A stretch of DNA of 64,000 nt from Clostridium swellfunianum (GCF_023656515.1 NZ_JAMOFV010000006.1:396025-460024); one strand, 5' to 3'. Shown: positions 40,554 through 50,359, counted from the stretch's first letter. Notes: generated from the sequence alone by a model not told the origin. Numbers and translations: made by a program.

Positions 40554-40919
40554 ATGGACGAGAAAAGAAATGATAATGCAGGAATGGGAATTGGAAGCAT
40601 AATTGCAAGAGTGATTGTCTCGGCAATAGTTCTAGCAATAGTAGCTTTCTTGACACCTGGATTTACTATAAACGGCATTTGGCCTCTTCTAATAGCTGCA
40701 GTGGTTATAGCAGTTATAGATTACTTAATTCAAAAAGTTACTGGATTTGATGCAAGTCCTTTTGGAAGAGGTGTATCAGGATTTGTGGTATCTGCAGCAA
40801 TTATATACCTTACAGGCTATATTGTTAGAGGTTTCCATGTAGGTATAATCAGTGCTATAATTGCAGCTTTAATAATTGGAGTTATAAATGCTATACTTCC
40901 AGGAAGAAAGGTTTTATAG
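40554..40919 (+). CDS. Phage holin family 4-like membrane protein
   Basis: This 121-residue protein has four hydrophobic segments (about 13-33, 39-58, 71-90, 94-113), with FLTPGFTINGIWPLLIAAVV and the repeated AIIAALIIGVINAIL. This is the pattern of the PF04020 'phage holin family 4' membrane proteins, widespread as chromosomal single genes without phage context. Function is unknown; a membrane or envelope role is likely. AAAGGAGGG precedes the start. Confidence 0.85.
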   Translation: MDEKRNDNAGMGIGSIIARVIVSAIVLAIVAFLTPGFTINGIWPLLIAAVVIAVIDYLIQKVTGFDASPFGRGVSGFVVSAAIIYLTGYIVRGFHVGIISAIIAALIIGVINAILPGRKVL

Positions 40920-40934
40920 TATATAAGTAAATAT

Positions 40935-40985
40935 AAAATAAAGGCCTAAGTAATAGAGAACTTATTATTTGGGCCTTTATTTTTA
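40935..40985 (+). terminator. Intrinsic terminator
   Basis: AAAATAAAGGCC pairs perfectly with GGCCTTTATTTT, with partial pairing inside the loop and a T-rich tail. Confidence 0.85.
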
Positions 40986-41061
40986 TTTACTGCTTTAATA
41001 TTTTACTATATCTAGTATACTATTGGTAGGATAGCTTTTATCTAAACAAGGAGAGAATTAA

Positions 41062-41919
41062 ATGGACAAAAAGAAATATGTGTTTAATAAACCAATAAGT
41101 GAAGTTGTAAGAAGCAGGGTATCTGTAAGAACCTATGAACCGATACAGTTTAAGGAGGATACTAAAGATAAATTAAAGCAGTATCTTGAGAATAGTAAAG
41201 GGCCTTTTAACGGAAAGGTACGTTTTAAGCTAATAGACAGCAGTGCAGCTTTAAATAGTAATATTAAACTAGGTACATACGGAATAATAAGAGGAGCATC
41301 AACCTTTGCTGTATCTGCAACAGAAAAGGGCGATGAAAATTTGCTTGACCTTGGCTATAGATTAGAAAGCTTTGTGCTTTATGCAGCTTCAATAGGGCTT
41401 GGCACCTGCTGGCTTGGAGGTACCTTTAAAAAGGGCGAGTTTGCTAAAGCCTTGCGCGTTAGGGAGGATGAACTTCTTCCTATAGTTGTACCTATAGGGT
41501 ATCCAGCAAAAAGTGAAGGCTTTGTTGGTTCAATGATGAGAAAAGTTGCAGGCTCAAATAATAGAAAGCCCTGGGAACAGCTGTTTTTCAATGAGGATTT
41601 TAGCAAAAGCTTAAACATAGATGAAGCGGGAGCTTATAAGGAAGCTCTTGAAATGGTAAGATTAGCTCCTTCGGCTTCTAATAAGCAGCCATGGAGAATT
41701 GTTAAGGATAATGACAAGCTTCATATCTATCTTCAGCATACAAAGGGATATTCTGCTGCTCTTAGCTTCGATATGCAAAAAATAGATATAGGTATTGCCA
41801 TGTGCCACCTTGATTTAGCTTTAAAGGAAGCAGGTATTGAGGGACGCTTTGAGAGATGTAATCCTTCAATAAAACCTATAGATAATCTAACCGAGTACAT
41901 GATAACCTGGGTTAAATAA
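41062..41919 (+). CDS. Nitroreductase-family protein
   Basis: This 285-residue flavoprotein belongs to the nitroreductase superfamily. The early VRSRVSVRTYEP is the FMN phosphate-binding Arg-Ser-x-Arg region. GLGTCWLGGTFKKGEF and MVRLAPSASNKQPWRIV are conserved FMN contacts. It has the longer 'TM nitroreductase' layout, in which a second half repeats the RLAPSASNKQPW motif. It likely reduces nitro or quinone compounds with NAD(P)H in the cytoplasm. The AGGAGAG site precedes the ATG and the gene stands alone. Confidence 0.87.
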   Translation: MDKKKYVFNKPISEVVRSRVSVRTYEPIQFKEDTKDKLKQYLENSKGPFNGKVRFKLIDSSAALNSNIKLGTYGIIRGASTFAVSATEKGDENLLDLGYRLESFVLYAASIGLGTCWLGGTFKKGEFAKALRVREDELLPIVVPIGYPAKSEGFVGSMMRKVAGSNNRKPWEQLFFNEDFSKSLNIDEAGAYKEALEMVRLAPSASNKQPWRIVKDNDKLHIYLQHTKGYSAALSFDMQKIDIGIAMCHLDLALKEAGIEGRFERCNPSIKPIDNLTEYMITWVK

Positions 41920-41971
41920 ACACGGAGAAATCTACAAGTAAAAGAAATACCAATACTTTTGTTTGAAAAAT

Positions 41972-41999
41972 TTGTTTACAATTTTCATTAATTTATAAT
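41972..41999 (+). promoter_or_regulatory. Promoter of malic enzyme gene
   Basis: TTGTTT at 41972 and TATAAT at 41994 are 16 bp apart, 35 bp before the ATG. The AT-rich context makes exact placement uncertain. Confidence 0.45.
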
Positions 42000-42034
42000 T
42001 ATATTATATAAGCACATACAAGGAGGATTTAGTA

Positions 42035-43207
42035 ATGAATGTTTACGAAAGAAGTTTAAAATTACATGAAGAAAATCAAGGTAAGATTAGCGTTGCTTCA
42101 AGGGTGCCTGTAAAGAATAGAGAGGACTTGACCTTAGCTTACACACCAGGAGTAGCTGAACCTTGTAGAAAAATTAATGAAAACCCAGAGGATGTTTATA
42201 AATACACAAGCAAGGGAAATTTAGTTGCTGTTGTGACTGATGGTACAGCCGTTTTAGGTCTTGGAGATATCGGACCAATGGCAGGAATGCCTGTTATGGA
42301 AGGAAAATCAATTTTATTTAAGGAATTTGCTAATGTAGATGCATTTCCTATATGCGTGGCATCAAAGGATGTTGATGAAATAGTACAAACCGTAAAGATG
42401 ATAGCTCCAACCTTTGGAGGAATAAATCTTGAGGATATAAGTGCACCAAGATGTTTTGAAATTGAAGAAAGATTAAAGAAAGAACTGGACATACCAGTAT
42501 TTCATGATGACCAGCATGGAACTGCTGTAGTTACTTCTGCAGCCTTAGTAAATGGGCTAAAGCTTGTTAGCAAGAAAATAGAAGATATAACAATAGTTAT
42601 AAATGGAGCTGGAGCAGCAGGTGTTGCTATTGCTAAAATGCTTATAAGCATGGGAGCAGGAAATGTAATAATGTGCGACAGAAAAGGAATAGTTTATGCT
42701 GGCTCACCAAACAACAATCCTGAAAAAGAGAAGATTGCTCAAGTTACAAACAAGGAAAGAAAGCAGGGTACACTAGCAGACGCGTTAGTTGGTGCAGATG
42801 TATTTATAGGGGTATCGGCTCCAAACTCGGTAACTGTGGAAATGGCTAAGAGAATGAACAAGGATGCGATGGTGTTTGCAATGGCTAACCCTGTTCCGGA
42901 AATTATGCCAGAGCTTGCAGCAGAAGCAGGAGTAAGAATTTATGGTTCAGGGCGTTCAGATTTCCCAAATCAAATAAATAATGTTTTAGCTTTCCCAGGA
43001 ATCTTCAGAGGGGCTTTAGATGTAAGAGCCAGGGAGATAAATGAAGAAATGAAGATTGCCGCAGCCTATGCTATAGCAGACATCATATCTGATGAGGAAT
43101 TAAAAGAAGAATATGTAATTCCGGATGCTTTTGATGAGAGAGTTGCAGCTAGAGTTGCTGAAGCGGTTTCACAGGCAGCCATCAAGACAAAGGTTTCTAG
43201 AATATAA
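42035..43207 (+). CDS. NAD(P)-dependent malic enzyme
   Basis: This 390-residue enzyme decarboxylates malate to pyruvate. It has the short bacterial malic enzyme plan: YTPGVAEPCRKI near residue 36, VVTDGTAVLGLGDIGPMAGM near 70, the metal site in FHDDQHGTAVVTSAAL near 155, Rossmann motif VINGAGAAGVAI near 190, and FAMANPVPEI and FPGIFRGALD later. All catalytic regions look intact. It is a single-gene unit with a good AGGAGGA site and a downstream terminator. NAD versus NADP preference cannot be decided. Confidence 0.94.
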   Translation: MNVYERSLKLHEENQGKISVASRVPVKNREDLTLAYTPGVAEPCRKINENPEDVYKYTSKGNLVAVVTDGTAVLGLGDIGPMAGMPVMEGKSILFKEFANVDAFPICVASKDVDEIVQTVKMIAPTFGGINLEDISAPRCFEIEERLKKELDIPVFHDDQHGTAVVTSAALVNGLKLVSKKIEDITIVINGAGAAGVAIAKMLISMGAGNVIMCDRKGIVYAGSPNNNPEKEKIAQVTNKERKQGTLADALVGADVFIGVSAPNSVTVEMAKRMNKDAMVFAMANPVPEIMPELAAEAGVRIYGSGRSDFPNQINNVLAFPGIFRGALDVRAREINEEMKIAAAYAIADIISDEELKEEYVIPDAFDERVAARVAEAVSQAAIKTKVSRI

Positions 43208-43230
43208 GGAAATTATAATTTCAGATAAAC

Positions 43231-43261
43231 TTAAAAGGCTTCCAACTAGGAGGCCTTTTAA
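43231..43261 (+). terminator. Intrinsic terminator after malic enzyme
   Basis: TTAAAAGGCTTCC pairs with GGAGGCCTTTTAA (one T-G pair) over a 5-nt loop. Confidence 0.78.
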
Positions 43262-43372
43262 AGTGCATGTCTTTATAAAAATATTCTATTTACCGTTGTA
43301 TTAACCTAAATAATTCTTTACAATAATTAATGATGAAATTTACTAATCCATTATACATAGGGGGATAAAATA

Positions 43373-44209
43373 ATGAAGGATAGTAAGGTGGTTCTAGTAA
43401 CTGGAGCATCTTCGGGATTAGGTTTAGCGGTTGCAACACATTTAGAAAAAATGGGATACACCGTTTATGCTGGAGCAAGATCTTTTAAGGATAAAGATAA
43501 AGCCCAGATATCAACAAGCAGTGTGGAAAATCACAATAAAATATATTTAGACGTTACAGATGAAGAAAGTGCCAGTCATGCTGTAGATATGATAGTAAAT
43601 AAGGAAGGAAAGCTTGATATACTTATAAACTGTGCAGCCTTCCTGGTTTTAGGTTCTGTAGAAGACACATCAGTAGATGAGTATAAAGGAGTGCTTGAAA
43701 CAAATTTTTTGGGCACCGTAAGGATGTGTCAAAAGGTTCTTCCAATTATGAGGAAACAAAAAGAAGGAAGAATAATAAATTTCAGCTCAATAAATGGGCT
43801 TATGGCAACCCCGTTTCAAAGTGCTTATACAGCTTCAAAGTTTGCAATAGAAGGGATGACAGAGGCTTTAAGCATAGAGGTTCAGGACTATGGCATAAAA
43901 GTAACTCTAATTGAGCCAAGTGATCATAGATCTGGTTCTAAAAACTATAGACCACATGCTAAAAAAGCTGATTTAAAGACTTCAGCTTACTATGATACAT
44001 ACATAAAGGTAACAAGCAAATTTGCCCATGATGAAGACAATGGAAGCTACCCTGAAAAGCTTGCTGAAGTGGTATATAAGATAACTCAGAAGAAAAACCC
44101 TAATTTAAGATATACTGTAGGAAAGATTGATCAAAGACTATCAGCAGTATTAAAGAGAATACTGCCTGCTAGAATTTTTGAAAAAATTATTCGCGGATAC
44201 TATTATTAA
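43373..44209 (+). CDS. SDR-family oxidoreductase
   Basis: This 278-residue classical short-chain dehydrogenase has the cofactor motif VTGASSGLGLAVA at 8-20, NCAAFLVLG in the NNAG position (first Asn kept, second changed), catalytic Ser in NFSSINGLMA, and the Y-x3-K pair in YTASKFAIEGMTEAL. It should oxidise or reduce an alcohol or ketone with NAD(P). The substrate is unknown. The ATG follows AGGGGGATAAAATA. Terminators lie on both sides. Confidence 0.92.
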   Translation: MKDSKVVLVTGASSGLGLAVATHLEKMGYTVYAGARSFKDKDKAQISTSSVENHNKIYLDVTDEESASHAVDMIVNKEGKLDILINCAAFLVLGSVEDTSVDEYKGVLETNFLGTVRMCQKVLPIMRKQKEGRIINFSSINGLMATPFQSAYTASKFAIEGMTEALSIEVQDYGIKVTLIEPSDHRSGSKNYRPHAKKADLKTSAYYDTYIKVTSKFAHDEDNGSYPEKLAEVVYKITQKKNPNLRYTVGKIDQRLSAVLKRILPARIFEKIIRGYYY

Positions 44210-44225
44210 AATGTTATTTGTACAA

Positions 44226-44266
44226 ACAGTTGAATTGGATATAATTATAGTTCAGCTGTATTTTTT
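44226..44266 (+). terminator. Intrinsic terminator after SDR gene
   Basis: ACAGTTGAA pairs with TTCAGCTGT (one G-T pair) over a 16-nt loop, followed by ATTTTTTT. Confidence 0.75.
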
Positions 44267-44452
44267 TCGTACTTTTTGTAAAAATATAAGAATGTTGGTT
44301 GTATTATAGGAGAATATTGTTTACAATAGTTAATTGTGAAAAGGTTTCTAATGTACTGAGAATAGAGATCCAAATAATGTTTAAAGAGCAATTAGTAAGC
44401 AATTATAATTAAGCTTTAGTTGCTTAGTGTTTCTAACTAAAAGGAGGAAAAT

Positions 44453-45562
44453 ATGAGTTTTAATGCAATGCCCTATGGTCCTTTAGGATTAGTAGCTTTA
44501 GAGAGCAGCAGAGAGCTGGGTGAAAAAGTCGACTATCATCTTAAGCAAAAAAGGCTTCTTAAGGTTGATGAGAGCGAGTCTTTTTTAGTTACAACTGATG
44601 CTATAAGATTTTCAAATGGAGAAGGAAAAGTAAGGCTTGAGGAAACTGCAAGAGGAAAGGATATTTATATCCTATGCGATGTTGGAAACTACAGTTGCAC
44701 TTACGATATGTTCGGAATGACTCATTTTATGGGGCCAGATGAACATTTTCAAGATATAAAAAGAACTATTTCTGCGATAGGAGGCAAGGCTAGAAGAGTT
44801 ACTGTTATAATGCCTATGCTTTATGAGAGCAGACAGCACAAGAGAAAGGGAAGGGAATCCCTAGACTGTGCGTTAGCCCTTCAAGAGCTTGAAAGACTTG
44901 GAGTAAAGGATATATATACCTTTGACGTTCACGACCCTAATGTGCATAATGCTATACCTCTATCAACTTTTGAGAATTTATATCCTACTTATGAAATTGT
45001 TAAGTCCTTTATAAAGCAAGAGGATTTAGTTATAGATAAAACAAAAATGATAACAATAAGTCCTGATACTGGAGCAATGGATAGAGCAATCTACTACTCA
45101 AGCGTAATGGGACTAGATATAGGTCTTTTTTATAAGAGACGTGATTATACAACTGTTGTTAAGGGCAAAAATCCAATAGTTCAGCATGAATATATAGGAA
45201 AAGATGTTGAAGGTATGGATGTACTTATAGTTGACGATATGATTGCTTCAGGAGAATCTATATTTGATATTGCTACAGAGCTTAAAAAGAGAAAAGCTAA
45301 AAGAATATTTGCAGCAACAACTTTTGCTTTATTTACTGAAGGAATTAAAAAGTTTGATGAATTCTATGAAAAAGGATTGATCGATAGAGTTTACTCAACA
45401 AATTTAACATATCTTCCACCTGAGGCAAAGTCTGCTGAATGGTTTAGAGAAGTAGATATGTCTGAGTTCTTGGCTACTGTTATAGATTATATAAATAGAG
45501 ACAAGTCTATAAGCCCATTAATTGATGCAACAGAAAGTATTAAAAAGCTTGTAAGAGAATAA
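44453..45562 (+). CDS. Ribose-phosphate pyrophosphokinase-like protein
   Basis: This 369-residue protein is a diverged PRPP synthetase. The N-terminal part has SNGEGKVRLEETARGKDIY, and the catalytic region shows LERLGVKDIYTFDVHDPNVH and the flexible loop YKRRDYTT. The PRPP-binding loop is VLIVDDMIASGESIFDIATE near residue 265. It is about 50 residues longer than the usual 315-residue Prs, and the GYARQDRK region is replaced by LYESRQHKRKGRES. It could make PRPP or act as a specialised paralogue. It follows AAAGGAGGA and ends at a strong terminator. Confidence 0.85.
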   Translation: MSFNAMPYGPLGLVALESSRELGEKVDYHLKQKRLLKVDESESFLVTTDAIRFSNGEGKVRLEETARGKDIYILCDVGNYSCTYDMFGMTHFMGPDEHFQDIKRTISAIGGKARRVTVIMPMLYESRQHKRKGRESLDCALALQELERLGVKDIYTFDVHDPNVHNAIPLSTFENLYPTYEIVKSFIKQEDLVIDKTKMITISPDTGAMDRAIYYSSVMGLDIGLFYKRRDYTTVVKGKNPIVQHEYIGKDVEGMDVLIVDDMIASGESIFDIATELKKRKAKRIFAATTFALFTEGIKKFDEFYEKGLIDRVYSTNLTYLPPEAKSAEWFREVDMSEFLATVIDYINRDKSISPLIDATESIKKLVRE

Positions 45563-45565
45563 GAC

Positions 45566-45596
45566 AAAGCTCCTGAATTTTCAGGAGCTTTTTGTT
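45566..45596 (+). terminator. Intrinsic terminator after PRPP synthetase-like gene
   Basis: AAAGCTCCTGA pairs with TCAGGAGCTTT over a 4-nt loop, followed by TTGTTTTG. Confidence 0.87.
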
Positions 45597-45600
45597 TTGC

Positions 45601-45753
45601 CTAATCAGTCATCTTGCGGAGTACTGATATAAGCTCGTGCTTAGACATACGTCCAGATATAATAGTCTTTCTAACTGCTAAAAGAAGACTTTTGTAGGGT
45701 ATTTGAGTTTCTCTTGACAGCTTTGATACTAAAATTTTAAGCTCTGCACTCAT
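45601..45753 (-). CDS. Small protein of 50 residues, unknown
   Basis: On the minus strand AAAGGAG lies 6 nt before an ATG at 45753 that opens a 50-residue frame beginning MSAELKILVSKLSRETQIPY and ending SVLRKMTD. It is basic and likely helical, with a helix-turn-helix-like spacing around QIPYKSLLLAVRK, but I do not recognise a family. It sits in the 383-bp gap between the PRPP synthetase-like and S9 peptidase genes. Confidence 0.62.
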   Translation of the reverse strand: MSAELKILVSKLSRETQIPYKSLLLAVRKTIISGRMSKHELISVLRKMTD

Positions 45754-45945
45754 ATCAATCTCCTTTCAGGAGTCTAGATCAATATAAAATTAAGGTCTTT
45801 AATCTTTCAAAGTTTTATATATTTAAATTATCGGTGCTAGTGAAAATAGCTTTAGAGTTTATTAGTTGGTAGGAGGAATTGCCAGCCTGCTGAAGAATAT
45901 AATGTATATGCAATGTAAATTTCTATGCAAATTGGGGGCGATATT

Positions 45946-47946
45946 ATGGAAAAAGTTAAAATTGATGAATTTATTAAGTATAAGTTTTTATCTGGAGTAA
46001 AGCATTCACCAGATGGAAAGAATGTCTGTTTTGTGCTTCATGAAACTGATTTGGAGGAGAATAAATATCTTTCAAATCTATGGCTTTATAATATTGAGAA
46101 GGAAGCATATTTCAAGCTTACAGCTTGTGATACAGAAAGAAGCTTTCTGTGGCTAGATAATGAAAATATAATGTTTCCTGATGTGAGAAACTCAAAGGAT
46201 AAAGAAAAAAAGGAAAATGGGGAAGAGTTCACACAATACTATAAAATCAGCATTAACGGTGGGGAAGCTGCAAAATTTATCAGAATTCCTAAAAGTGTAA
46301 ACTCAATAAAGCCTATAGTTGAAGGAAGCTACATATTCACTTCAGATTACAACATAGGTAAGCCAGATTTAAACTCCTTGAGCGAAGAGGAAAAAGCAAA
46401 GGAATTTAAGGCTAGAAAAGAAGAGAAGGACTATGAAGTTTTAGAAGAAATCCCCTTTTGGTCTAACGGCGGAGGCTTTACAAACAAAAATAGAAACAGG
46501 CTATACATATATGAAGTAAATTCAGGAGAGGTTAAGGCTATAACAGATGAATACACAAATGTTGAAAGCTTTAATCTAAATGAGGATAGGACTAAGGTAG
46601 TAATAGTTTCCTATGAATTTAAGGATAAGATGCCTCTTGTTAATGATTTAAAAATTTATGATTTATCAAACAAAAGCTTTACTAACTTAAATAAAGGAAT
46701 AGAAATAAGCTATTCCTATGCGGGATTTATAGCAAGTGATGCCCTTATATTTGCTGGAACAGATATGAAGGAGTATGGGATAAATGAAAACAGCAAGCTA
46801 TATACACTAAACCTTAATTCCAATGAAATAAAATGCATAACTCCAGATTTTGATGCAGCCATGGATAATTCTGTAGGCTCTGACTGTAGATATGGAGGTT
46901 CTGATTCTAAACAGCTTGAAGAAGGGTATCTATACTTTGTAACTACGGAAGGAGATAGCTCTTATCTAAACAGAATTGATAAGGAAGGAAATTTTGAAAG
47001 AGTTATTTGTGATGAAGGTTCAGTAGATGGAATAAGCGTTAATAGTGGCAGTGTTATTTATATTGGCATGAAGCCCAATAAGCTTCAGGAGCTTTATATT
47101 AAAAAGGAAGGTTTTGAAAAACAATTAACTAATTTTAATGAATGGATTCATGAAGAAAAGAAGATATCTGCTCCGGAGGCAATAAAAGTTGAGACTGAGC
47201 CAGGTGTAATAATAGAAGGATGGGTTATAAAGCCTGTTGATTTTGAAGAGGGCAAGAAATATCCAGCAATATTAGATATACACGGAGGGCCAAAAACAGT
47301 TTATGGAACTGTATTCTTCCACGAAATGCAGTATTGGGCAAATGAAGGCTATGCAGTATTCTACTGCAATCCAAGGGGCAGTGATGGCAGAGGAAATGAG
47401 TTTGCTGATATAAGAGGAAAGTACGGAACTATTGATTATGTTGATATAATGAAATTTACCGATGAAGTTCTTAGAACATATGATTTTATTGATGCTGATA
47501 GAATAGGGGTAACTGGAGGTTCTTATGGCGGTTTTATGACAAACTGGATAATTGGACATACAGACAGATTTAGAGCTGCAGCTTCACAAAGAAGCATATC
47601 CAATTGGATATCTAAATTCAATACAACTGATATAGGTTACTTTTTTGTAGATGACCAAATTGCAGCGACTCCTTGGAACAATCAAGAAAAGCTTTGGGAG
47701 CATTCACCGTTAAAGTATGCAGATAGGGTTAAAACCCCAACTTTATTCCTTCACTCTGAGGAAGATTATAGATGCTGGCTGGTAGAAGGCATTCAAATGT
47801 TCACTGCCTTAAAATATCATGGGGTTGAGTCGAGACTTTGCATGTTTAGAGGAGAAAACCACGAGCTTAGCAGGAGCGGAAAACCTAAGCACAGAGTTAG
47901 AAGACTTAAAGAGATAACAGATTGGTTTGATAAATATTTAAAATAG
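45946..47946 (+). CDS. S9-family serine peptidase (acylaminoacyl-peptidase-like)
   Basis: This 666-residue enzyme has an N-terminal beta-propeller (about 1-400) and a C-terminal alpha/beta-hydrolase. The propeller has degenerate WD-like strands (FLSGVKHSPDGKNVCFVL, FLWLDNENI). The catalytic triad is Ser in VTGGSYGGFMTNW, Asp in HSEEDYRCW, and His in RGENHELSRSG. The preceding LDIHGGPKTVYG forms the oxyanion loop. It cleaves short peptides in the cytoplasm. The start at 45946 follows GGGGGCGA with good spacing; the earlier in-frame ATG at 45925 lies before that site. Confidence 0.92.
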   Translation: MEKVKIDEFIKYKFLSGVKHSPDGKNVCFVLHETDLEENKYLSNLWLYNIEKEAYFKLTACDTERSFLWLDNENIMFPDVRNSKDKEKKENGEEFTQYYKISINGGEAAKFIRIPKSVNSIKPIVEGSYIFTSDYNIGKPDLNSLSEEEKAKEFKARKEEKDYEVLEEIPFWSNGGGFTNKNRNRLYIYEVNSGEVKAITDEYTNVESFNLNEDRTKVVIVSYEFKDKMPLVNDLKIYDLSNKSFTNLNKGIEISYSYAGFIASDALIFAGTDMKEYGINENSKLYTLNLNSNEIKCITPDFDAAMDNSVGSDCRYGGSDSKQLEEGYLYFVTTEGDSSYLNRIDKEGNFERVICDEGSVDGISVNSGSVIYIGMKPNKLQELYIKKEGFEKQLTNFNEWIHEEKKISAPEAIKVETEPGVIIEGWVIKPVDFEEGKKYPAILDIHGGPKTVYGTVFFHEMQYWANEGYAVFYCNPRGSDGRGNEFADIRGKYGTIDYVDIMKFTDEVLRTYDFIDADRIGVTGGSYGGFMTNWIIGHTDRFRAAASQRSISNWISKFNTTDIGYFFVDDQIAATPWNNQEKLWEHSPLKYADRVKTPTLFLHSEEDYRCWLVEGIQMFTALKYHGVESRLCMFRGENHELSRSGKPKHRVRRLKEITDWFDKYLK

Positions 47947-47956
47947 AATCCGACGT

Positions 47957-47995
47957 AAAAGCTATGAGTAAACAATACCCATAGCTTTTTATTTA
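47957..47995 (+). terminator. Intrinsic terminator after S9 peptidase
   Basis: AAAAGCTATG pairs with CATAGCTTTT over a 13-nt loop, followed by TATTTATTT. Confidence 0.8.
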
Positions 47996-48029
47996 TTTAA
48001 AACTCTGTGTATTTTTTGTGTCTTTTTGA

Positions 48030-48056
48030 TAAAGTTTTAGTAAAAGACAACGATAT
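48030..48056 (+). promoter_or_regulatory. SigD-type (flagellar) promoter of chemoreceptor gene
   Basis: TAAA at 48030 and AACGATAT at 48049 are 15 bp apart, close to the SigD consensus TAAA-N15-GCCGATAA. The position, about 45 bp before the chemoreceptor ATG, is as expected for the motility regulon. Confidence 0.6.
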
Positions 48057-48102
48057 CAATGAATGTTTACTAAAATTACGATAATAGGGGGGGAATATAG
48101 CG

Positions 48103-50091
48103 ATGGGAGTGAAATTTAAAACAGCATTAATAGTATCTTTGATAGTAATTATAAGTTTAGGCTCAGTTTCCGCTATAGGTTATGTTTCATCTAAAAAGAC
48201 TGTGGAGCAGACAAATAATGATTTAATTACTAAAGTTGCAGAAAACAGGGGAAAGGAAGTACAGAACTTCCTTAATGATGCTGTTACAAAAGTTCAGGGG
48301 ATTGCTCTTTTAGAGGGATTAGAAAATGTAAATCCTGATGAAGGAGTTAAAACACTTTCAAGAGTGTTTCCTCATTATAAAAATACCTTTGATAACATTT
48401 CTTTTGCTAATGCAGAAGGAACCAGATGGAACTATAAGGGAGAGCAAGATACTATTGCAGATAGAAAATATTTTGCTGATGCTATGTCTACAAAGAAGCC
48501 AGCAATTTCTGACGTTCTAGTTTCAAACACTACAGGAAAGCTATCTGTAGTTGTTGCGGCTCCAATACTAGATAAGGATAATAATGCAAAGGGTATCGCT
48601 TATGCAACTCTTAGCTTAGCAAAGCTTCAGGAGATGACAGAGAAGCTTAAACATGGTGAAAGCGGCTTTGGGTTTGTTTTTGATGATAGCGGTATGATTC
48701 TATCGCATGGTAAAAATACTGAGATTATTGGAAAGCTTCAGCTTGGAAAAGAAGATACAAAAGATGATCTTAAACCTGTTTGGGAAAAGAGAAAAGAGGA
48801 AAGTGGCAAGCAAATTGCATATACATTATCAGGACAGGAAACTTCTGCTCTAGTTATACCTGTGAAGATGAACGATAAAGATATATGGTATTTTGCTTTA
48901 TCTGTAAGCTCAAAGGAAATTTTTAAAAGTGTAAATAGACTTAGTTTAACGTTTATAATTGTTTCTAGTGCTTTCATAGTTTTAGCTATGGTGATTTCTA
49001 TAATATACAGCAGCAAAATTGTTGCACCTATAGTCAAGCTGAATAAAATTACTCAGGCCATTGCAGAAGGCGATTTAAGGGAAAGAAATATATCCAGCAG
49101 TAAAAAGGATGAGCTCGGACAGCTTTCTGATAGTATAGCTTTAATGACAAACAGCCTAAGAGAAATAGTAAGGTCTATTATTAACAAGGCAGAGCAATTG
49201 GCAGCTTCTTCACAGGAACTTAGCGCAACTACAGAAGAATTCTATGCTTCAGCTCAATTTGTTTCTGCATCAGTTGAAAAAGTTCAAGAAAATAACTTAG
49301 AACAAAATACAGCAATTGAACAGTCAAGCTCTGAGGTTCAAGAAGGGCTCACTATGATAAATAGCTTGTCGCAAAATACTAAACAAATTGTTGGAACAGT
49401 AGAAAGTACTGCTAAGGTTGCAGGAGAAGGGCAATTAGCTATTCAGGATGCTGTCAATCAAATGAATCAAATACTTAATGCATCAAGAAAACTTCAAGAT
49501 TTTATTGAGAGACTTAGTTATAAATCAAATGAAATTGGATCTATAACAGGAAGTATTACAGGAATAGCTGAGCAGACAAACCTACTCGCTTTAAATGCTG
49601 CTATTGAAGCAGCAAGAGCAGGAGAGTCTGGTAGGGGCTTTTCCGTGGTTGCAGATGAAATTAGAAAGCTAGCTGAAAAGTCTCAATCTTCAGCAAGACT
49701 TATTAGCAAGCTGATAGACGAAACTCAAAAAGATACTCTATCTGCAGTAAATGAAATGAACAGCTTTTTAGTTAAGATAAATGAAGGTGCATCTGTAGTA
49801 GATAATGCAGGGGAAACCTTTAAGCGTATATCTATTGAGACAAAGCAAACTGCTGAGAACATAACTAATATGTTTACTTTGCTAGATAATGTATCCTATG
49901 GAAGTACAAAAATAAGCGAGGCTATTGCTCGAATTGAGCAAGCTTCAGTGGCTACTACAAATGAGATAGATTCTATTTCGATGAGTATTGGTCAGCAATC
50001 AAGTGCTACAGAAGAGATTGCTTCCTCCGCAGAATCTTTATCAAAGTTAGCAGAGGATTTAAATAGCATGATAACTAAATTTAACACCTAA
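48103..50091 (+). CDS. Methyl-accepting chemotaxis protein
   Basis: This 662-residue chemoreceptor has a first membrane helix (about 7-28), an extracellular Cache-type ligand domain (about 33-280, with [20 protein letters not shown]), a second helix ([20 protein letters not shown]), a HAMP domain, and a cytoplasmic signalling hairpin whose tip is [20 protein letters not shown]. It would feed CheA and the flagellar motor. Cache domains often bind amino acids or organic acids; the ligand is unknown. A SigD-like promoter and a terminator mark a single-gene unit. Confidence 0.94.
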   Translation: MGVKFKTALIVSLIVIISLGSVSAIGYVSSKKTVEQTNNDLITKVAENRGKEVQNFLNDAVTKVQGIALLEGLENVNPDEGVKTLSRVFPHYKNTFDNISFANAEGTRWNYKGEQDTIADRKYFADAMSTKKPAISDVLVSNTTGKLSVVVAAPILDKDNNAKGIAYATLSLAKLQEMTEKLKHGESGFGFVFDDSGMILSHGKNTEIIGKLQLGKEDTKDDLKPVWEKRKEESGKQIAYTLSGQETSALVIPVKMNDKDIWYFALSVSSKEIFKSVNRLSLTFIIVSSAFIVLAMVISIIYSSKIVAPIVKLNKITQAIAEGDLRERNISSSKKDELGQLSDSIALMTNSLREIVRSIINKAEQLAASSQELSATTEEFYASAQFVSASVEKVQENNLEQNTAIEQSSSEVQEGLTMINSLSQNTKQIVGTVESTAKVAGEGQLAIQDAVNQMNQILNASRKLQDFIERLSYKSNEIGSITGSITGIAEQTNLLALNAAIEAARAGESGRGFSVVADEIRKLAEKSQSSARLISKLIDETQKDTLSAVNEMNSFLVKINEGASVVDNAGETFKRISIETKQTAENITNMFTLLDNVSYGSTKISEAIARIEQASVATTNEIDSISMSIGQQSSATEEIASSAESLSKLAEDLNSMITKFNT

Positions 50092-50117
50092 ATTATAGAA
50101 CCTAATATTTAAATAAT

Positions 50118-50167
50118 AAAAAAGAGATAACTCAAGCTGAGTATGCATGAAGTTATCTCTTTTTTTG
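50118..50167 (+). terminator. Intrinsic terminator after chemoreceptor gene
   Basis: AAAAAAGAGATAACT pairs with AGTTATCTCTTTTTT over an 18-nt loop. Confidence 0.86.
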
Positions 50168-50338
50168 TGTCATAAATATACAATACGGGGGTATAATCAA
50201 GATTGTAAGCTTGTGATATAAACGTTAAAAATATAACATATGCAACTAGCTAAGGCTTGTTATATCAATAACTACCCTGTTAATATTTTAATTAAGGTTT
50301 CGTTTATAAATTTGAAGAATATATTATACTAAGAAGGG

Positions 50339-50359
50339 GTATGCAAAGAAAAAGCATAC
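50339..50359 (+). promoter_or_regulatory. Hairpin in leader of the 44-residue ORF
   Basis: GTATGC pairs with GCATAC around AAAGAAAAA, about 25 nt before the ribosome site GGGAGGG of the small ORF. Elsewhere in the 50168-50396 gap I see only an inverted repeat ATATAACA/TGTTATAT near 50230-50263 and AT-rich DNA. Confidence 0.35.

Noticed and set aside
30209-40919. Prophage remnant suggested by a phage-type polymerase and a holin-family protein
   Set aside because: The two genes are 9 kb apart among housekeeping genes, and no integrase, terminase, capsid or attachment repeats are seen.
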